Below are positions 27,105 to 36,941 of a stretch of 64,000 bases of DNA, piece after piece. A model generated the notes under the pieces. It had not been told where the DNA came from, did no database searches, and worked only from the letters and a program-made list of their open reading frames with translations. Origin of the DNA: Arcobacter sp. (GTDB lineage Bacteria > Campylobacterota > Campylobacteria > Campylobacterales > Arcobacteraceae). How positions within the stretch are numbered: position 1 is the first letter of the stretch; every line of letters starts with the position of its first letter. The translations under genes were made by a program, and so were the position numbers. Location of the stretch: assembly GCA_020048055.1 (NCBI GenBank), contig JAIFNA010000011.1, positions 85,021-149,020 on the forward strand, written 5' to 3'.

Positions 27105-27968
27105 TTAATAAAGATTTTGTATTTTTTCTATCGCTTCTTCTTTCTTTTTTGCTTCTATCATAATATCCACTTCAAAAAAATCATCACCTAAAAATTTTTG
27201 AAGGTTAAGAAATTCTTCCTCGTTTATAAAATCAGCATGATGTCCTACTTTTCCATCTCCTTGTGAAGAGATGTGTACTTTTGGTCTCTTCTCTTTCCAG
27301 CTTTTTTTAATTTCTTCCCAAGTTATTTCACTTTGGTTTATCGAGTGATGAAAGATATCAAATATCATCCCAATTCCACATCTATTAGCTACTTCTAAAG
27401 TTTCACTTGCTGTAAAATTATATTCATCATTTTCCAAAGCCAAATACTTTCCAAGCCATATATTTTTTGTAAAAACTTCAAAAAATCTCTCCATCGTTGC
27501 TTTTCTATCTCCATTAGTTCCGCCAAGATGAAGTGTAATAACACCATCTTTTGCATCTAATAAATCTAAAATATCACAACAATATCTAAGTTCAGCCAAA
27601 GAAGATTCTACCACTTTTGGATTTTTACTTCCAAGTTGAATAAACTGTCCAGGATGTATTGTAAGTCGTATATTTTTCTCTTTATTTGAATTCTTTCCAA
27701 CTTCAAATAGCGGCTTTAAAACTTCCCAAACATTTTTATCAAATTTTTGATGGGAAGCAAATGGGACAATAGAATTTCCAAGGCGAAACATTGTGATATT
27801 TTTTTCATAGCAAAACTCTATAATTTTTGGAAAATCTTCTAAATTCTTAGTTGCTACTTCAATCACTTTATCGGTTGCTAAAGAGGCAAGTCTTATTGTT
27901 CTATTTGTAGAAAGTATCCCATCGTGTGTGGAGCAAAAAAGTCCTAATCGTGGTTGTCTATTTTTCAT
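27105..27968 (-). CDS. uvsE: UV damage endonuclease
   Basis: 287 residues of the UvsE/UVDE family. This TIM-barrel metal enzyme nicks DNA 5' of UV photoproducts and starts an alternative excision repair pathway. Family motifs are RLGLFCSTHDGIL, NITMFRLGNSIVPFASH, RLTIHPGQFIQLGS, GVITLHLGG, LALENDEYNFT and MIFDIFHHS; these hold the metal-binding His, Glu and Asp residues. The start at 27968 (MKNRQPRLG) is chosen over an upstream reading because GGGAAGAT directly precedes it. It probably complements the UvrC pathway encoded at 36.9 kb. Confidence 0.92.
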   Translation of the reverse strand: MKNRQPRLGLFCSTHDGILSTNRTIRLASLATDKVIEVATKNLEDFPKIIEFCYEKNITMFRLGNSIVPFASHQKFDKNVWEVLKPLFEVGKNSNKEKNIRLTIHPGQFIQLGSKNPKVVESSLAELRYCCDILDLLDAKDGVITLHLGGTNGDRKATMERFFEVFTKNIWLGKYLALENDEYNFTASETLEVANRCGIGMIFDIFHHSINQSEITWEEIKKSWKEKRPKVHISSQGDGKVGHHADFINEEEFLNLQKFLGDDFFEVDIMIEAKKKEEAIEKIQNLY

Positions 27969-28277
27969 ATCTTCCCTTTTAGTAGTAATAATCATAAGGA
28001 GATGATTTAGGTTGATAAATCATTCTTGTACTATTTTTACTTTTGTCATTATTTTTTCTATGTAAAATTTATTTAGGGATTTTATAAAAATACAATGGTC
28101 ATTTGTACTTACTTTATGGTTATTAATGAGATTGTTGCAAAATCTCTAATACTTTTTACAATAAACAAATAGATGATTTAAATCTTTTATGAAATGATAA
28201 AAAAAATCGTTTCGGTGAAATTATTCAGACGAAATCCTGGGGTCATTACACCCTATAAAACTGTTTACATTGGCTTA
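27969..28277. other. Intergenic stretch between uvsE and nitrate reductase gene
   Basis: About 310 bases with no supportable ORF. It must hold the uvsE promoter and the end of the nitrate reductase transcript. A small GGGT/ACCC stem occurs near 28240-28256 but lacks a T tract on the relevant strand. Nothing else was recognised. Confidence 0.4.
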
Positions 28278-30311
28278 TCAGTTAGAGATTTCATAATTTG
28301 TAGAATATACTTTTTTAATCCTCACTGCACTATGATTATAATCTGGTTCTTTTGAAAGTGGATCTAGTAAATCATCTGTCAAAAAATTTATTTCTCTATT
28401 CGTTATTGGGATAAAAATTGTTTTTGGCAAGATAGTATCTACAACTTTTGCAAAAGATATTAGTTCCCCTCTTTGTGATTGTATAATCACTTTTTCGCCA
28501 TCTTTTATCTCTAACTCTTTTGCATCAGAAGGATGAATTTCAACAAAATTTAGTTTTTTATATTTACTCAGACTATCCACAAAACTTGTTTTTGTACCAC
28601 TATGCCATTGATCTCTTGTTCTACCTGTTAAAAGAGTGAATGGGTAAATTTTATTTGTTTTTTCAGATAACAACTTATTTGTCACAAAAAAAAGATTCGC
28701 TTTTTTATTTGGTGTAAAAAACTCTTTATTATCAAAAAGTCCTTCACCCCAAACAAAAGGTTTATTTCTAAGTTCATCATAACTTGTTTTATAAATATCA
28801 AGATGGGCATCACAGCTAAGATAACACATTTGTTGATACTCTTTGAAAATATCTTCTGGACATCTATAATTAAATTTTTCTCCAAACCCAAGTTTTTGTG
28901 CAATTAGTTGGAAAATCTCCCAATCATCTTTACAGTCAATTGACCTTCTTGTGAGTCTCTCTTGTTTTGTGATAGTTCTATCAAGATTTGTTTGGGTTCC
29001 CTCTTTTTCACCCCATGGAGATGCAGGAAGTCTTATGTGCGCAAAAGCTGCTGTTTCGCTATTTTCATAAGCATTTATCTCCACAACCATCTTAATTTTT
29101 GAAATAGCTTTTTCCATTTTTTTTCTATTAGGAAGGTGATAGATGGGGTCTGTATGGCAAATGATAAGCACTTCAATATTTTCTTTGAGTGCTTCTCCAA
29201 AAATCTCAACTGCTGTTAATCCATTTGATACAGGAGTATTTGAAGTTCCCCAAAATTTATTTACTTTTGATACATTTTCTTCATTATAATCTAAATGAAC
29301 CGCCAACATTGTAGAAAGCCCTCCAACTTCTCTTCCACCCATTGCATTTGGCTGACCTGTAAGTGAAAATGGACCATTCCCTTTTTTACATATTTTTCCA
29401 CTTAAGAGATGAAGATTTATAAGGGCAAAGTTTTTATCTACACCTTGGCTACTTTGATTAAGCCCCATAGTCCAAGCACTTATAATATTTTCATTTTCAT
29501 AAAAGAGGGTGATGAACTCCTCAAATAACTCTTTACTTAATCCTGTTCGTTTTAGTAATTTTGTTTTTGGTAACTTGAGAAGCTGTTTTTTTAAACTCTC
29601 ATAATCATTACAATGATTAGCTACAAACTCTTCATCTATTTTATTATCTTCAATAAGCCTTATTGCTACTAGATTTAAGAAATCGATATCAGTCCCAACT
29701 TTTATTGGAAGATGCAAATCGGCATATTTTGCACTCTCTGTTAATCTTGGATCAATGACTACAAGTTTTAATCCTTGTTTTTTTAATTTTTTTATCTTAT
29801 TAAATAAAACAACATGAGCTTCAGCTGGATTTGCACCCACAAGGATAAGGAGATTTGAATCTTTTAAATCATCCATTCGTACAGGCACGTAATCAATCCC
29901 AAAAACTTTTTTATGAGCTACTACGGCTGATGCCATACAAGTTCTACTATTAGTATCAAGATTATTTGTACCAATAAATCCTTTTGCTAATTTATTTGCA
30001 ATATAGTAATCTTCAGTCATTAATTGCCCTGAAATATAAAAAGCAATTTTATTTGGATTAGTTTGTGATATTTGAACAGCAATCTTTTCTATTGCACTAT
30101 CCCAGTTTATCTCTTTATATTCATCATGAATTGAATCTCTATATTTTACCCGTAAAAGTCTTGTTGCGGTTAGTATTGATTGGAGTTCACTTGCCCCTTT
30201 AGAGCAAATAAGTCCTTCATTTGTAGGATATGATATATCACCAATTAATTTAGTTTCATCAAATTCAATTCCACAGCCAACACCACAATATCCACATACT
30301 GATTTTATCAT
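28278..30311 (-). CDS. Assimilatory nitrate reductase, catalytic subunit (NarB/NasC type)
   Basis: 677-residue molybdopterin oxidoreductase. The N-terminal [4Fe-4S] ligands are Cys6, Cys9, Cys13 and Cys36 (CGYCGVGC...GLICSKG). NSRTCMASAV carries the likely Mo-ligand Cys. The C-terminal molybdopterin-dinucleotide domain starts at PFTLLTGRTRDQWHSGTKT. No signal peptide or Tat motif is seen, so it is cytoplasmic, unlike NapA. The start MIKS at 30311 follows AAAGAGGATAAA; an in-frame upstream ATG lacks a site. Electrons probably come from ferredoxin, as no NAD(P)H-binding partner gene is present. It is transcribed divergently from the transport genes. Confidence 0.9.
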   Translation of the reverse strand: MIKSVCGYCGVGCGIEFDETKLIGDISYPTNEGLICSKGASELQSILTATRLLRVKYRDSIHDEYKEINWDSAIEKIAVQISQTNPNKIAFYISGQLMTEDYYIANKLAKGFIGTNNLDTNSRTCMASAVVAHKKVFGIDYVPVRMDDLKDSNLLILVGANPAEAHVVLFNKIKKLKKQGLKLVVIDPRLTESAKYADLHLPIKVGTDIDFLNLVAIRLIEDNKIDEEFVANHCNDYESLKKQLLKLPKTKLLKRTGLSKELFEEFITLFYENENIISAWTMGLNQSSQGVDKNFALINLHLLSGKICKKGNGPFSLTGQPNAMGGREVGGLSTMLAVHLDYNEENVSKVNKFWGTSNTPVSNGLTAVEIFGEALKENIEVLIICHTDPIYHLPNRKKMEKAISKIKMVVEINAYENSETAAFAHIRLPASPWGEKEGTQTNLDRTITKQERLTRRSIDCKDDWEIFQLIAQKLGFGEKFNYRCPEDIFKEYQQMCYLSCDAHLDIYKTSYDELRNKPFVWGEGLFDNKEFFTPNKKANLFFVTNKLLSEKTNKIYPFTLLTGRTRDQWHSGTKTSFVDSLSKYKKLNFVEIHPSDAKELEIKDGEKVIIQSQRGELISFAKVVDTILPKTIFIPITNREINFLTDDLLDPLSKEPDYNHSAVRIKKVYSTNYEISN

Positions 30312-30380
30312 TTTATCCTCTTTAATATTTTTTATATAAATGTATTTTAACATCTTAGCTTAATAAACTTTAAGTATAAC

Positions 30381-30407
30381 TGTATATTAAATATACAATT
30401 AAATTGT
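30381..30407. promoter_or_regulatory. Overlapping palindromes in the divergent nitrate promoter
   Basis: TGTATAT-TAA-ATATACA (30381-30397) is a perfect 7-bp-arm palindrome. It overlaps ACAATT-A-AATTGT (30395-30407), with perfect 6-bp arms. Both sit in the 167-base gap between the nitrate reductase and transporter genes. They are candidate operators for a nitrate- or nitrogen-responsive regulator. No such regulator gene is in the window. Confidence 0.45.
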
Positions 30408-30478
30408 TTATTAAAAGACAATTAAGGAGTATAGTTTCAATACAAGATTAAATCTTAGAAATATTTAAGGAAATTAAA

Positions 30479-31831
30479 ATGAAAAACAGATGTTTAAAAA
30501 TTGGTTTGGGACTTTCATTAATTGTTAGTTCACTTTTAGCAGTTCCAGAAAAAACAAATCTCAAAATTGGTTTTATCGCTTTAACTGATTGTGCTCCAAT
30601 TGTGATTGCTAAAGAGAAAGGATTTTTTGCAAAATATGGACTGAGTGTTGATGTTGTCAAAGAAGGCGGTGGTTGGGCTGGAATCCAACAAAAAGTTGGA
30701 AATGGGGAGTATGATTTTTCTCATATGTTAGCACCAATGCCAATCGCTTCAACTTTAGGAATCAATGGGAATATCCCAATGAATGCTGTTATGAGTTTGG
30801 ATTATAATGGAAATGCTATCACTTTAGAAAATAAACTTATTGATGAGATGAAAGCTCAAGGGATGAATGAAGCAGCAAGACCAGTGAGTGCATCATATCT
30901 TAAAAAAGCACTTGATGCTAGAAAAAAAGCTGGAAATAAAGATATTGTAGAGTTTGGAATGACTTACCCAACTGGAACTCATAACTATGAACTCAGATAT
31001 TGGTTAGCTGCTGGCGGAATTAATCCAGACACTGATGTAGCTTTAAAGGTATTTCCACCTCCAACAATGGTATCTAATATGCAAGCTGGAAACACAAATG
31101 GGTATTGTGTAGGTGAACCTTGGAATGAAAGAGCTGTTATGGCAAATTTGGGACACGCCATTGCTACAAAATATGAAGTTTGGAATAATGGGCCAGAAAA
31201 AGTTATAGGTTCAAGAGCAGATTTTGTATCAAAAAATCCACAAACTACAAAAGCTGTTATAAAAGCTATTTTAGAAGCATCTATGTGGCTTGATGCTAGC
31301 TGGGAAAATAGAAAAGAGGCTTCAAAAATCCTTTCTAAAAAAGAGTATGTAAATGCTCCTGTGGATGTACTTGATAACTCTATGACGGGAACATTTATGT
31401 ATATGAATGGAAAAGTTGAGCCAAATCCAACATTTAATATTTTTTCAAATAACTATGCATCTTATCCATACTATTCTCATGCAGTGTGGTTTATGACTCA
31501 AATGTATAGATGGGGGCAAATTGATAAAGCTGTTGATATGAAAAAAGTAGCAGAGCAAGTTTATAGACCAGATTTATTTACAGTTGCTGCAAAAGAAGTA
31601 GGGTACAAAATCCCAACTGGTGCTTGGAAAAAAGATGGCGAGACAAAAACAAATAAATTCTTAGATGGAAAAATATTTGATCCAAATAAAGCTGTTGATT
31701 ACATCTATAGCTTTGGAATTAAAAATGTGAAAGTGAAACAAGCTGACTTGGCAAAAATAAACAAATGGCAAGTAAAAACCGTAGCAGTCGATTATAACTG
31801 TCCAGCGGGAAAACCAGGTTGTTCTAAATAA
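30479..31831 (+). CDS. ABC transporter nitrate-binding protein (NrtA-like)
   Basis: 450 residues. The signal peptide (about 1-21, ending SSLLA) is followed by a NitT/TauT periplasmic binding fold: [44 protein letters not shown], then the [16 protein letters not shown] and [13 protein letters not shown] motifs characteristic of nitrate-binding NrtA/NasF-like proteins. At 450 residues it is longer than sulfonate-binding relatives (about 320), as expected for NrtA. The context of nitrate and nitrite reductases makes nitrate the likely ligand. It lacks an obvious lipobox. The ATG follows AAGGAAATTAAA. Confidence 0.88.
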   Translation: MKNRCLKIGLGLSLIVSSLLAVPEKTNLKIGFIALTDCAPIVIAKEKGFFAKYGLSVDVVKEGGGWAGIQQKVGNGEYDFSHMLAPMPIASTLGINGNIPMNAVMSLDYNGNAITLENKLIDEMKAQGMNEAARPVSASYLKKALDARKKAGNKDIVEFGMTYPTGTHNYELRYWLAAGGINPDTDVALKVFPPPTMVSNMQAGNTNGYCVGEPWNERAVMANLGHAIATKYEVWNNGPEKVIGSRADFVSKNPQTTKAVIKAILEASMWLDASWENRKEASKILSKKEYVNAPVDVLDNSMTGTFMYMNGKVEPNPTFNIFSNNYASYPYYSHAVWFMTQMYRWGQIDKAVDMKKVAEQVYRPDLFTVAAKEVGYKIPTGAWKKDGETKTNKFLDGKIFDPNKAVDYIYSFGIKNVKVKQADLAKINKWQVKTVAVDYNCPAGKPGCSK

Positions 31832-31876
31832 ATAATTTTATAAAGATGGAGTAGCTCCATCTTGATCGGAAAAAAT

Positions 31877-32656
31877 ATGAAAACAAAATTAATAGAAAAA
31901 GTGTTATTCCCAATACTTTTGTTGGGTATTATTATCCCCATTTGGTCATTTCTTTCAAGTATTGTAGAGGGATTCCCAACGCCACTTGATACATATGTAA
32001 GAGCCACTGAAGTTTTATCTGACCCTTTTTATATCAATAGTGAAAATGATAGAGGAATTTTTTGGCAACTCTTAAATTCTTTAGAGAGAGTTTTTGCTGG
32101 ATTTGTACTTGCTTGTATTGTTGGGATTCCAGTTGGACTTGCAATTGGGATGAATAGTAGATTTTATGATGCACTTAACCCATATATTCAAATATTTAAG
32201 CCTGTTTCTCCACTAGCTTGGCTTCCTTTGGCACTTTTTGTGTTTAAAGATATAAATTTAACAGCTATTGCTACTATTTTTATAACTTCAATTTGGCCAA
32301 TTATTATCAATACAGCATTGGGAGTAAAAAGTGTAAATACAGATTTCATGAATGTTGCAAAAGTATTGCAATTCACACCAATAGAAAAGATTATAAAAAT
32401 AATTTTACCAGTTGCTGTCCCTTTTATTTTTGCAGGGATGAGACTTTCTTTGGGAACTGCTTGGCTTGTAATTGTAGCTGCTGAGATGTTAACTGGAGGA
32501 ATTGGAATTGGATTTTGGATTTGGGATGAATACAACAACCTAAATTATACTTCTATTATTGTTGGTATCTTTCTTATTGGAATTGTAGGATTTATATTAG
32601 ATATTTTGATGGGGATAGTTGCAAATAAATTTGATTACAGAAAGGGGATGAGATAA
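31877..32656 (+). CDS. ABC transporter permease for nitrate (NrtB-like)
   Basis: 259 residues with about six membrane helices of the binding-protein-dependent permease family. The coupling-helix (EAA) region is seen around FMNVAKVLQFTPIEKIIKIILP, and EMLTGGIGIGFWIWDEYNNLNY near the end is typical of nitrate/cyanate/sulfonate permeases. The start at 31877 (MKTKLIEK) is preferred because GGAAAAAAT precedes it; a TTG five codons upstream is the alternative. It lies 45 bases after the binding-protein gene, and its stop overlaps the ATPase gene's ATG. Confidence 0.9.
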   Translation: MKTKLIEKVLFPILLLGIIIPIWSFLSSIVEGFPTPLDTYVRATEVLSDPFYINSENDRGIFWQLLNSLERVFAGFVLACIVGIPVGLAIGMNSRFYDALNPYIQIFKPVSPLAWLPLALFVFKDINLTAIATIFITSIWPIIINTALGVKSVNTDFMNVAKVLQFTPIEKIIKIILPVAVPFIFAGMRLSLGTAWLVIVAAEMLTGGIGIGFWIWDEYNNLNYTSIIVGIFLIGIVGFILDILMGIVANKFDYRKGMR

Positions 32657-33447
32657 TGAAAAAGTTTCTAACTTTAGAGGGTGTTAATAAAGTATTTCCA
32701 CTACCGAACAATCAAAAGTATATCGCACTAAAAGATGTTAATCTTACAATAAAAGAGAATGAAGTAGTCTCTATTATAGGACATAGTGGATGTGGTAAAT
32801 CGACTATTTTAAATATTATCGCTGGACTTGATGATGCTACAAATGGTGTACTTCTTCTTGAAAACAAAGAGATAAAAGGACCTGGACCTGAAAGAGCAGT
32901 TGTATTTCAAAATCATTCACTTCTTCCATGGCTAAGTGTTTATCAAAACATAGAACTTGCTGTAAAAAAAGTTATGCCAGAGCTTTCAAAAGAGGAAACA
33001 AAAGAAAGAATCATTAAATTTGTTGATATGGTCGGACTTACTCAAGCAAAAGATAAAAAGCCAGATGAGATAAGTGGAGGGATGAAACAAAGAGTTGGAA
33101 TTGCAAGAGCTTTATCAATACGACCAAAAGTTTTGCTAATGGATGAACCTTTTGGAGCTTTGGATAGTTTAACAAGAGCATCTCTTCAAGAGCATCTTAT
33201 GAGAATTCAACAAAAGATTCAAAATACTGTAATTATTATAACACACGATGTTGATGAAGCTGTGCTTTTAAGTGATAGAATCGTGATGATGACTAATGGT
33301 CCAGAAGCAACTATTGGGGAAATTTTAGAAGTGAATCTTCCAAGACCAAGAGATAGAGTAGCACTTCAAAGCCACCCTGAATATATCAGATGTAGAGAAG
33401 CTATTTTAGAATTTTTGTATAAAAAATTTGCAAAAGAAGAGCATTAA
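32656..33447 (+). CDS. ABC transporter ATPase for nitrate (NrtD-like)
   Basis: 263 residues with a complete ABC ATPase: Walker A GHSGCGKSTI, Q-loop VFQNHSLLPWLSV, signature ISGGMKQRVGIARAL, Walker B VLLMDEPFGALD and H-loop IIITHDVDEAV. It lacks the extra binding-protein domain of cyanobacterial NrtC, so one ATPase presumably forms a homodimer. It overlaps the permease gene by one base, and the siroheme synthase gene starts just after its stop. Confidence 0.92.
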   Translation: MKKFLTLEGVNKVFPLPNNQKYIALKDVNLTIKENEVVSIIGHSGCGKSTILNIIAGLDDATNGVLLLENKEIKGPGPERAVVFQNHSLLPWLSVYQNIELAVKKVMPELSKEETKERIIKFVDMVGLTQAKDKKPDEISGGMKQRVGIARALSIRPKVLLMDEPFGALDSLTRASLQEHLMRIQQKIQNTVIIITHDVDEAVLLSDRIVMMTNGPEATIGEILEVNLPRPRDRVALQSHPEYIRCREAILEFLYKKFAKEEH

Positions 33448-33448
33448 G

Positions 33449-34723
33449 ATGAGCTTGCCAGTACTACTTAAAAACCCAAAGATACTTTTGCTTGGTGCTG
33501 GGAATGTAGGTTTACAAAAAGCAAAAGTATTAAATGAAAATGGGATTGATTTTTGCACTATTGCACAAGAGTTTTTAGGGATTTTTTTACGCTATTCAAA
33601 AAGAAATAAAAACAAAAGTTTTGAACTAAAAGACCTAGAAGGGTTTGATTATGTTATAGATGCAACTGGAAATAGTAAGGTAACACAACTTCTTATAGAA
33701 GAAAAAACAAAACGGTTTTTTTTATTGAATGTTGTTGATGTTCCTCATTTATGTGATTTTTATTTTATGGCTTTATTGAATATTGGAAAAGCTCAAATAG
33801 GTGTTTCTTCAAACGGTGCTTCACCACTATTAGCAAAAAAGATAAGAGATAAAATAAAAAGTGCCCTACCAAATGAAAAACTTGAAGATTTACTAGAAAT
33901 TGCAAATAATGAAAGAGAAAATGGGATTATTAATAAAGAAAAATTGGAAGCAAAAGCAAATGAAATATTTGCAAAAGCTTATATTATAGGATGTGGTATC
34001 GGCGATGTGGAACTCCTTACCATCAAAGCTTACAAAGCCATACAAACTCTTGAAGTAGCACTTGTTGATAATCTTATCAGTGATGAGATATTAGACATAA
34101 TCCCAAAGAGTTGTGAAATTATCGATGTTGGAAAAAGTAAAGGATTCCATAAAAAATCTCAAGATGAGATAAACGAAATCTTTTTGAAATATCTAAAATT
34201 AGGAAAAACTGTAGGTCGTCTTAAAAGTGGTGACCCTTATTTGTATGGAAGAGGTGCAGAAGAGGCACTCTATCTTATACATAATAATTTCTCAAATATT
34301 GAAGTGATTGCAGGTGTAACTTCAGCTTTGAGTGGTTGTACAGTTGCTGGAATCCCAGTCACGCATAGAGATATTTCAAAAAGTTTTTCAGTAGTTACGG
34401 CACATCTCAAAAATAATTCACTCAATCTTGACTGGATAGATTTTTTAAAAATTCCACAACATACAACAGTTGTATTGATGGGGCTTAGTCGTGTAAAAGC
34501 TATCAAAAATGAGGCTTTAAAAATTGGAATATCAAAAGATTTCCCATGCGCGATTATTTCAAATGCTAGTAGAAAAAACCAAGAGGTGATAATTACCACT
34601 TTAGAGTCTTTAGAAGAAAAAGCGAAATTAACAATTCAACCATCGATTTTGGTTTTCGGAGATGTTGTCAATTTAGGGAAAATACTTCCAATCATGAAAT
34701 TAAAAGGGGTTAGAAATGACTAA
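33449..34723 (+). CDS. cysG: Siroheme synthase (fused dehydrogenase and uroporphyrinogen-III methyltransferase)
   Basis: 424 residues. The N-terminal 170 residues are a precorrin-2 dehydrogenase/ferrochelatase-like domain (ILLLGAGNVGLQKAKVL, GVSSNGASPLLAKKIRDKI). The C-terminal part is a SUMT methyltransferase (YIIGCGIGDVELLTIKAYK, RLKSGDPYLYGRGAEEA, GVTSALSGCTVAGIPVTHR). It makes the siroheme that the next gene's nitrite reductase requires. The N-domain is somewhat divergent, so chelatase activity is not certain. The ATG at 33449 follows the ATPase stop directly, and its stop overlaps the nitrite reductase start by 8 bases. Confidence 0.9.
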   Translation: MSLPVLLKNPKILLLGAGNVGLQKAKVLNENGIDFCTIAQEFLGIFLRYSKRNKNKSFELKDLEGFDYVIDATGNSKVTQLLIEEKTKRFFLLNVVDVPHLCDFYFMALLNIGKAQIGVSSNGASPLLAKKIRDKIKSALPNEKLEDLLEIANNERENGIINKEKLEAKANEIFAKAYIIGCGIGDVELLTIKAYKAIQTLEVALVDNLISDEILDIIPKSCEIIDVGKSKGFHKKSQDEINEIFLKYLKLGKTVGRLKSGDPYLYGRGAEEALYLIHNNFSNIEVIAGVTSALSGCTVAGIPVTHRDISKSFSVVTAHLKNNSLNLDWIDFLKIPQHTTVVLMGLSRVKAIKNEALKIGISKDFPCAIISNASRKNQEVIITTLESLEEKAKLTIQPSILVFGDVVNLGKILPIMKLKGVRND

Positions 34724-36266
34724 ATTACAAATTGCTAAACATGCAAGAGATGGAAAACTCAATAAAATAGAACTCCTTAAACTTACAGGAAACCCAATAG
34801 ATTTTTTTGATAATCTTGAAAATTTGTGCAAAGGATCTATTGAAGATTTAAGCGATGCAGATAAAAATTATTTTTTGAAATGTTTTGGGATATTTCATAA
34901 AGATGATGATACTTTTATGCTTCGGGTAAGAATTCCAGCAGGGCAACTTACTTTCGTTCAAGCAATTGAAATAGGTAAAATTGCTACTCTTTACGGTGAG
35001 AATTATATTGATATCACTACAAGACAGCAAATTGAACTACGATATTTAAAATTTAATGATCTCTTTGAAGTTATACAAAGGCTTCAAAATATTGGAATAA
35101 GCACATTTCAAACAGGAATTGATAACTTTAGAAATATTGTAACCTCTTCATTTGATGGACTTGGAAATCAAAAAATTATTGAGTGCAAACCACTTATAAA
35201 TAGTATGCAAGAGATATTTTTAGAAAATGAAGAGTGGCTTGGAACCCTACCACGAAAATTTAATACGGCTATTTTAGGGACATTTGTAAATGACTGCAAT
35301 ATTTATGGGCATGATTGTTGTTTTATTGTAGCCAAAAAAAATGAGAAGATTGGATTTAATCTTTATTTGGGTGGAAAAGTAGGAGTTCAAGCTACAAATA
35401 GTGGAATTTTTGTGGAGCAAAAAGATGTAATAAGTGTCTATAAAGCTATCATCAATCTTTTTAAAGAGTTTGGTTTTAGGGATAATAGAAATAAAAATCG
35501 ACTCCACTTTTTACTTGAAGCTGTTGGGATGGATGAGTTTGTAAATGCTATCAAAAGTTATAGTGGATTGGAGTTTGAAGAAGCAGGGGAGATTTTGGCC
35601 GTAGGGGAATTTATCCTTGATAGTGATGGAATTTTGGCTTTAAATGAAAATCTTATCGCTTATAGTTTTTCAATTCCAAGTGGTATTTTTACAGGCGAAG
35701 CGATGATAGAAGCTGGAAATTTAGCGAAAATTGTGCAAGGGCAAATCAGACTTTCAGTAGAACAAAGTTTTTATATTGTTTGTCAAAAAGAGTATCAAGA
35801 GGTTTTGGAAAATAGTTCTTTATCAATGCAATATCACAAATATCAAAACATCTTTTTTAGAAATATGATTGCTTGTGCGGGGACTAAAACTTGCTCTTTT
35901 GGTGTGATTGATTCTAAAGGATTGGCTATAGAGATGGCTAATTTTCTAAAAAATGAATTTCCAAAAATAGATGGAAAGATAAGATTTTATTGGTCAGGAT
36001 GCCCAAAAGGATGTGGAATTCATGGGGTTGGCGATATTGGATTTGAAGGATGTAAAACAAAAGATGAAAATGGTAATAAAGTTGATGGAGTTCATATTTT
36101 TATTGGTGGTAAAGCTACTAAAGAAGCAAAAGAAGCAAAAATTTTATATAAATCACTTCCATTAGATATTGCAAAAGAAAAAGTAAAAGAACTTGTTGCT
36201 CGTTACAGAAATGAAAAAATAGACAATGAAAGCTTTGAGGAATTTGAATCAAGAGTAGAGATTTGA
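34716..36266 (+). CDS. nirA: Ferredoxin-nitrite reductase (siroheme/[4Fe-4S])
   Basis: 516 residues of the nitrite/sulfite reductase family, with two ferrodoxin-like halves. The cluster/siroheme ligands are Cys387 and Cys393 (CAGTKTC, C-x5-C) and Cys429 and Cys433 (CPKGC, C-x3-C). DITTRQQIELRYL in the N-half is the usual siroheme-binding basic segment. No flavin or NADH domain is present, so ferredoxin is the likely donor. The position after nitrate uptake and siroheme genes favours nitrite over sulfite as substrate. The ATG follows AAAGGGGTTAGAA. Confidence 0.9.
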   Translation: MTKLQIAKHARDGKLNKIELLKLTGNPIDFFDNLENLCKGSIEDLSDADKNYFLKCFGIFHKDDDTFMLRVRIPAGQLTFVQAIEIGKIATLYGENYIDITTRQQIELRYLKFNDLFEVIQRLQNIGISTFQTGIDNFRNIVTSSFDGLGNQKIIECKPLINSMQEIFLENEEWLGTLPRKFNTAILGTFVNDCNIYGHDCCFIVAKKNEKIGFNLYLGGKVGVQATNSGIFVEQKDVISVYKAIINLFKEFGFRDNRNKNRLHFLLEAVGMDEFVNAIKSYSGLEFEEAGEILAVGEFILDSDGILALNENLIAYSFSIPSGIFTGEAMIEAGNLAKIVQGQIRLSVEQSFYIVCQKEYQEVLENSSLSMQYHKYQNIFFRNMIACAGTKTCSFGVIDSKGLAIEMANFLKNEFPKIDGKIRFYWSGCPKGCGIHGVGDIGFEGCKTKDENGNKVDGVHIFIGGKATKEAKEAKILYKSLPLDIAKEKVKELVARYRNEKIDNESFEEFESRVEI

Positions 36267-36930
36267 AGTGCACTATTGTTTGACACTAAAAAGAAATTAA
36301 GCTTAACAGTACCAGTAATTTAAGATTATTTTCAACGAGATATAATTTTTTTCATGAAATTTTTCGATAATTTCTAACTTAACTGACCCCTAGAGTACAA
36401 TAATTTCCGTTTACGGTTGTGACCTCTATTAGACCTACATAAAGATGAAATTAAAAAACATTTATAGATATCACTTAGCAAAACTAATCTTTTAAAAATA
36501 AAATCTCAGCTTAAAAAAGCAATTTCACTAACAGCATTTAGATATTTTATTGAAAACGATAAAGTACTTTCAAAAACATAATAATTGGCACAAAGGTACA
36601 AAATGCGACAAGCAATATTTAAATCGCATAGGGAAAAAAATCTCTTTGTAGGTTTACACCCAATGTCATTACTGACACGATTGAAACAATATACATAGGG
36701 ATAAATACAAAAAATTGTAAGCAAATTTTGAGCAACGATATGCATCGTCCATCAGATATTTCTTACTTATACAATAATAAGTTAAAAATTTTATGACTTT
36801 CAATACTATATGTAAGTTATAAAATATTTCAATCACTAAATATCATATAAAAATAACAAAATAAAGGTTATATTGTAATTGAAAGTTCAGATTAAAATCC
36901 TTTCAAAATGAGCCTTAAACAACAAAACAC
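36267..36930. other. Non-coding, probably decayed sequence
   Basis: About 665 bases with no intact gene. Short protein-like stretches in shifting frames are seen, for example LDLHKDEIKKHL (about 36430), KIKSQLKKAISLTAFRYFI (about 36495-36555) and NVITDTIETIYIGINTKN (about 36663-36716), broken by stops. This pattern suggests one or more old, frameshifted genes, but none could be identified. The uvrC promoter lies at its right end. Confidence 0.4.
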
Positions 36931-36936
36931 TATAAT
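36931..36936 (+). promoter_or_regulatory. -10 element placed for a leaderless uvrC transcript
   Basis: A consensus TATAAT ends 5 bases before the uvrC ATG. A transcript starting at the usual distance would begin at or next to the ATG. No Shine-Dalgarno sequence lies between them. Confidence 0.5.
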
Positions 36937-36941
36937 CCAAA

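Noticed and set aside
36506..36745. 79-codon minus-strand ORF between nirA and uvrC
   Set aside because: Cys/Tyr/Phe-rich random-looking product in a region whose better coding signals are in other, broken frames.
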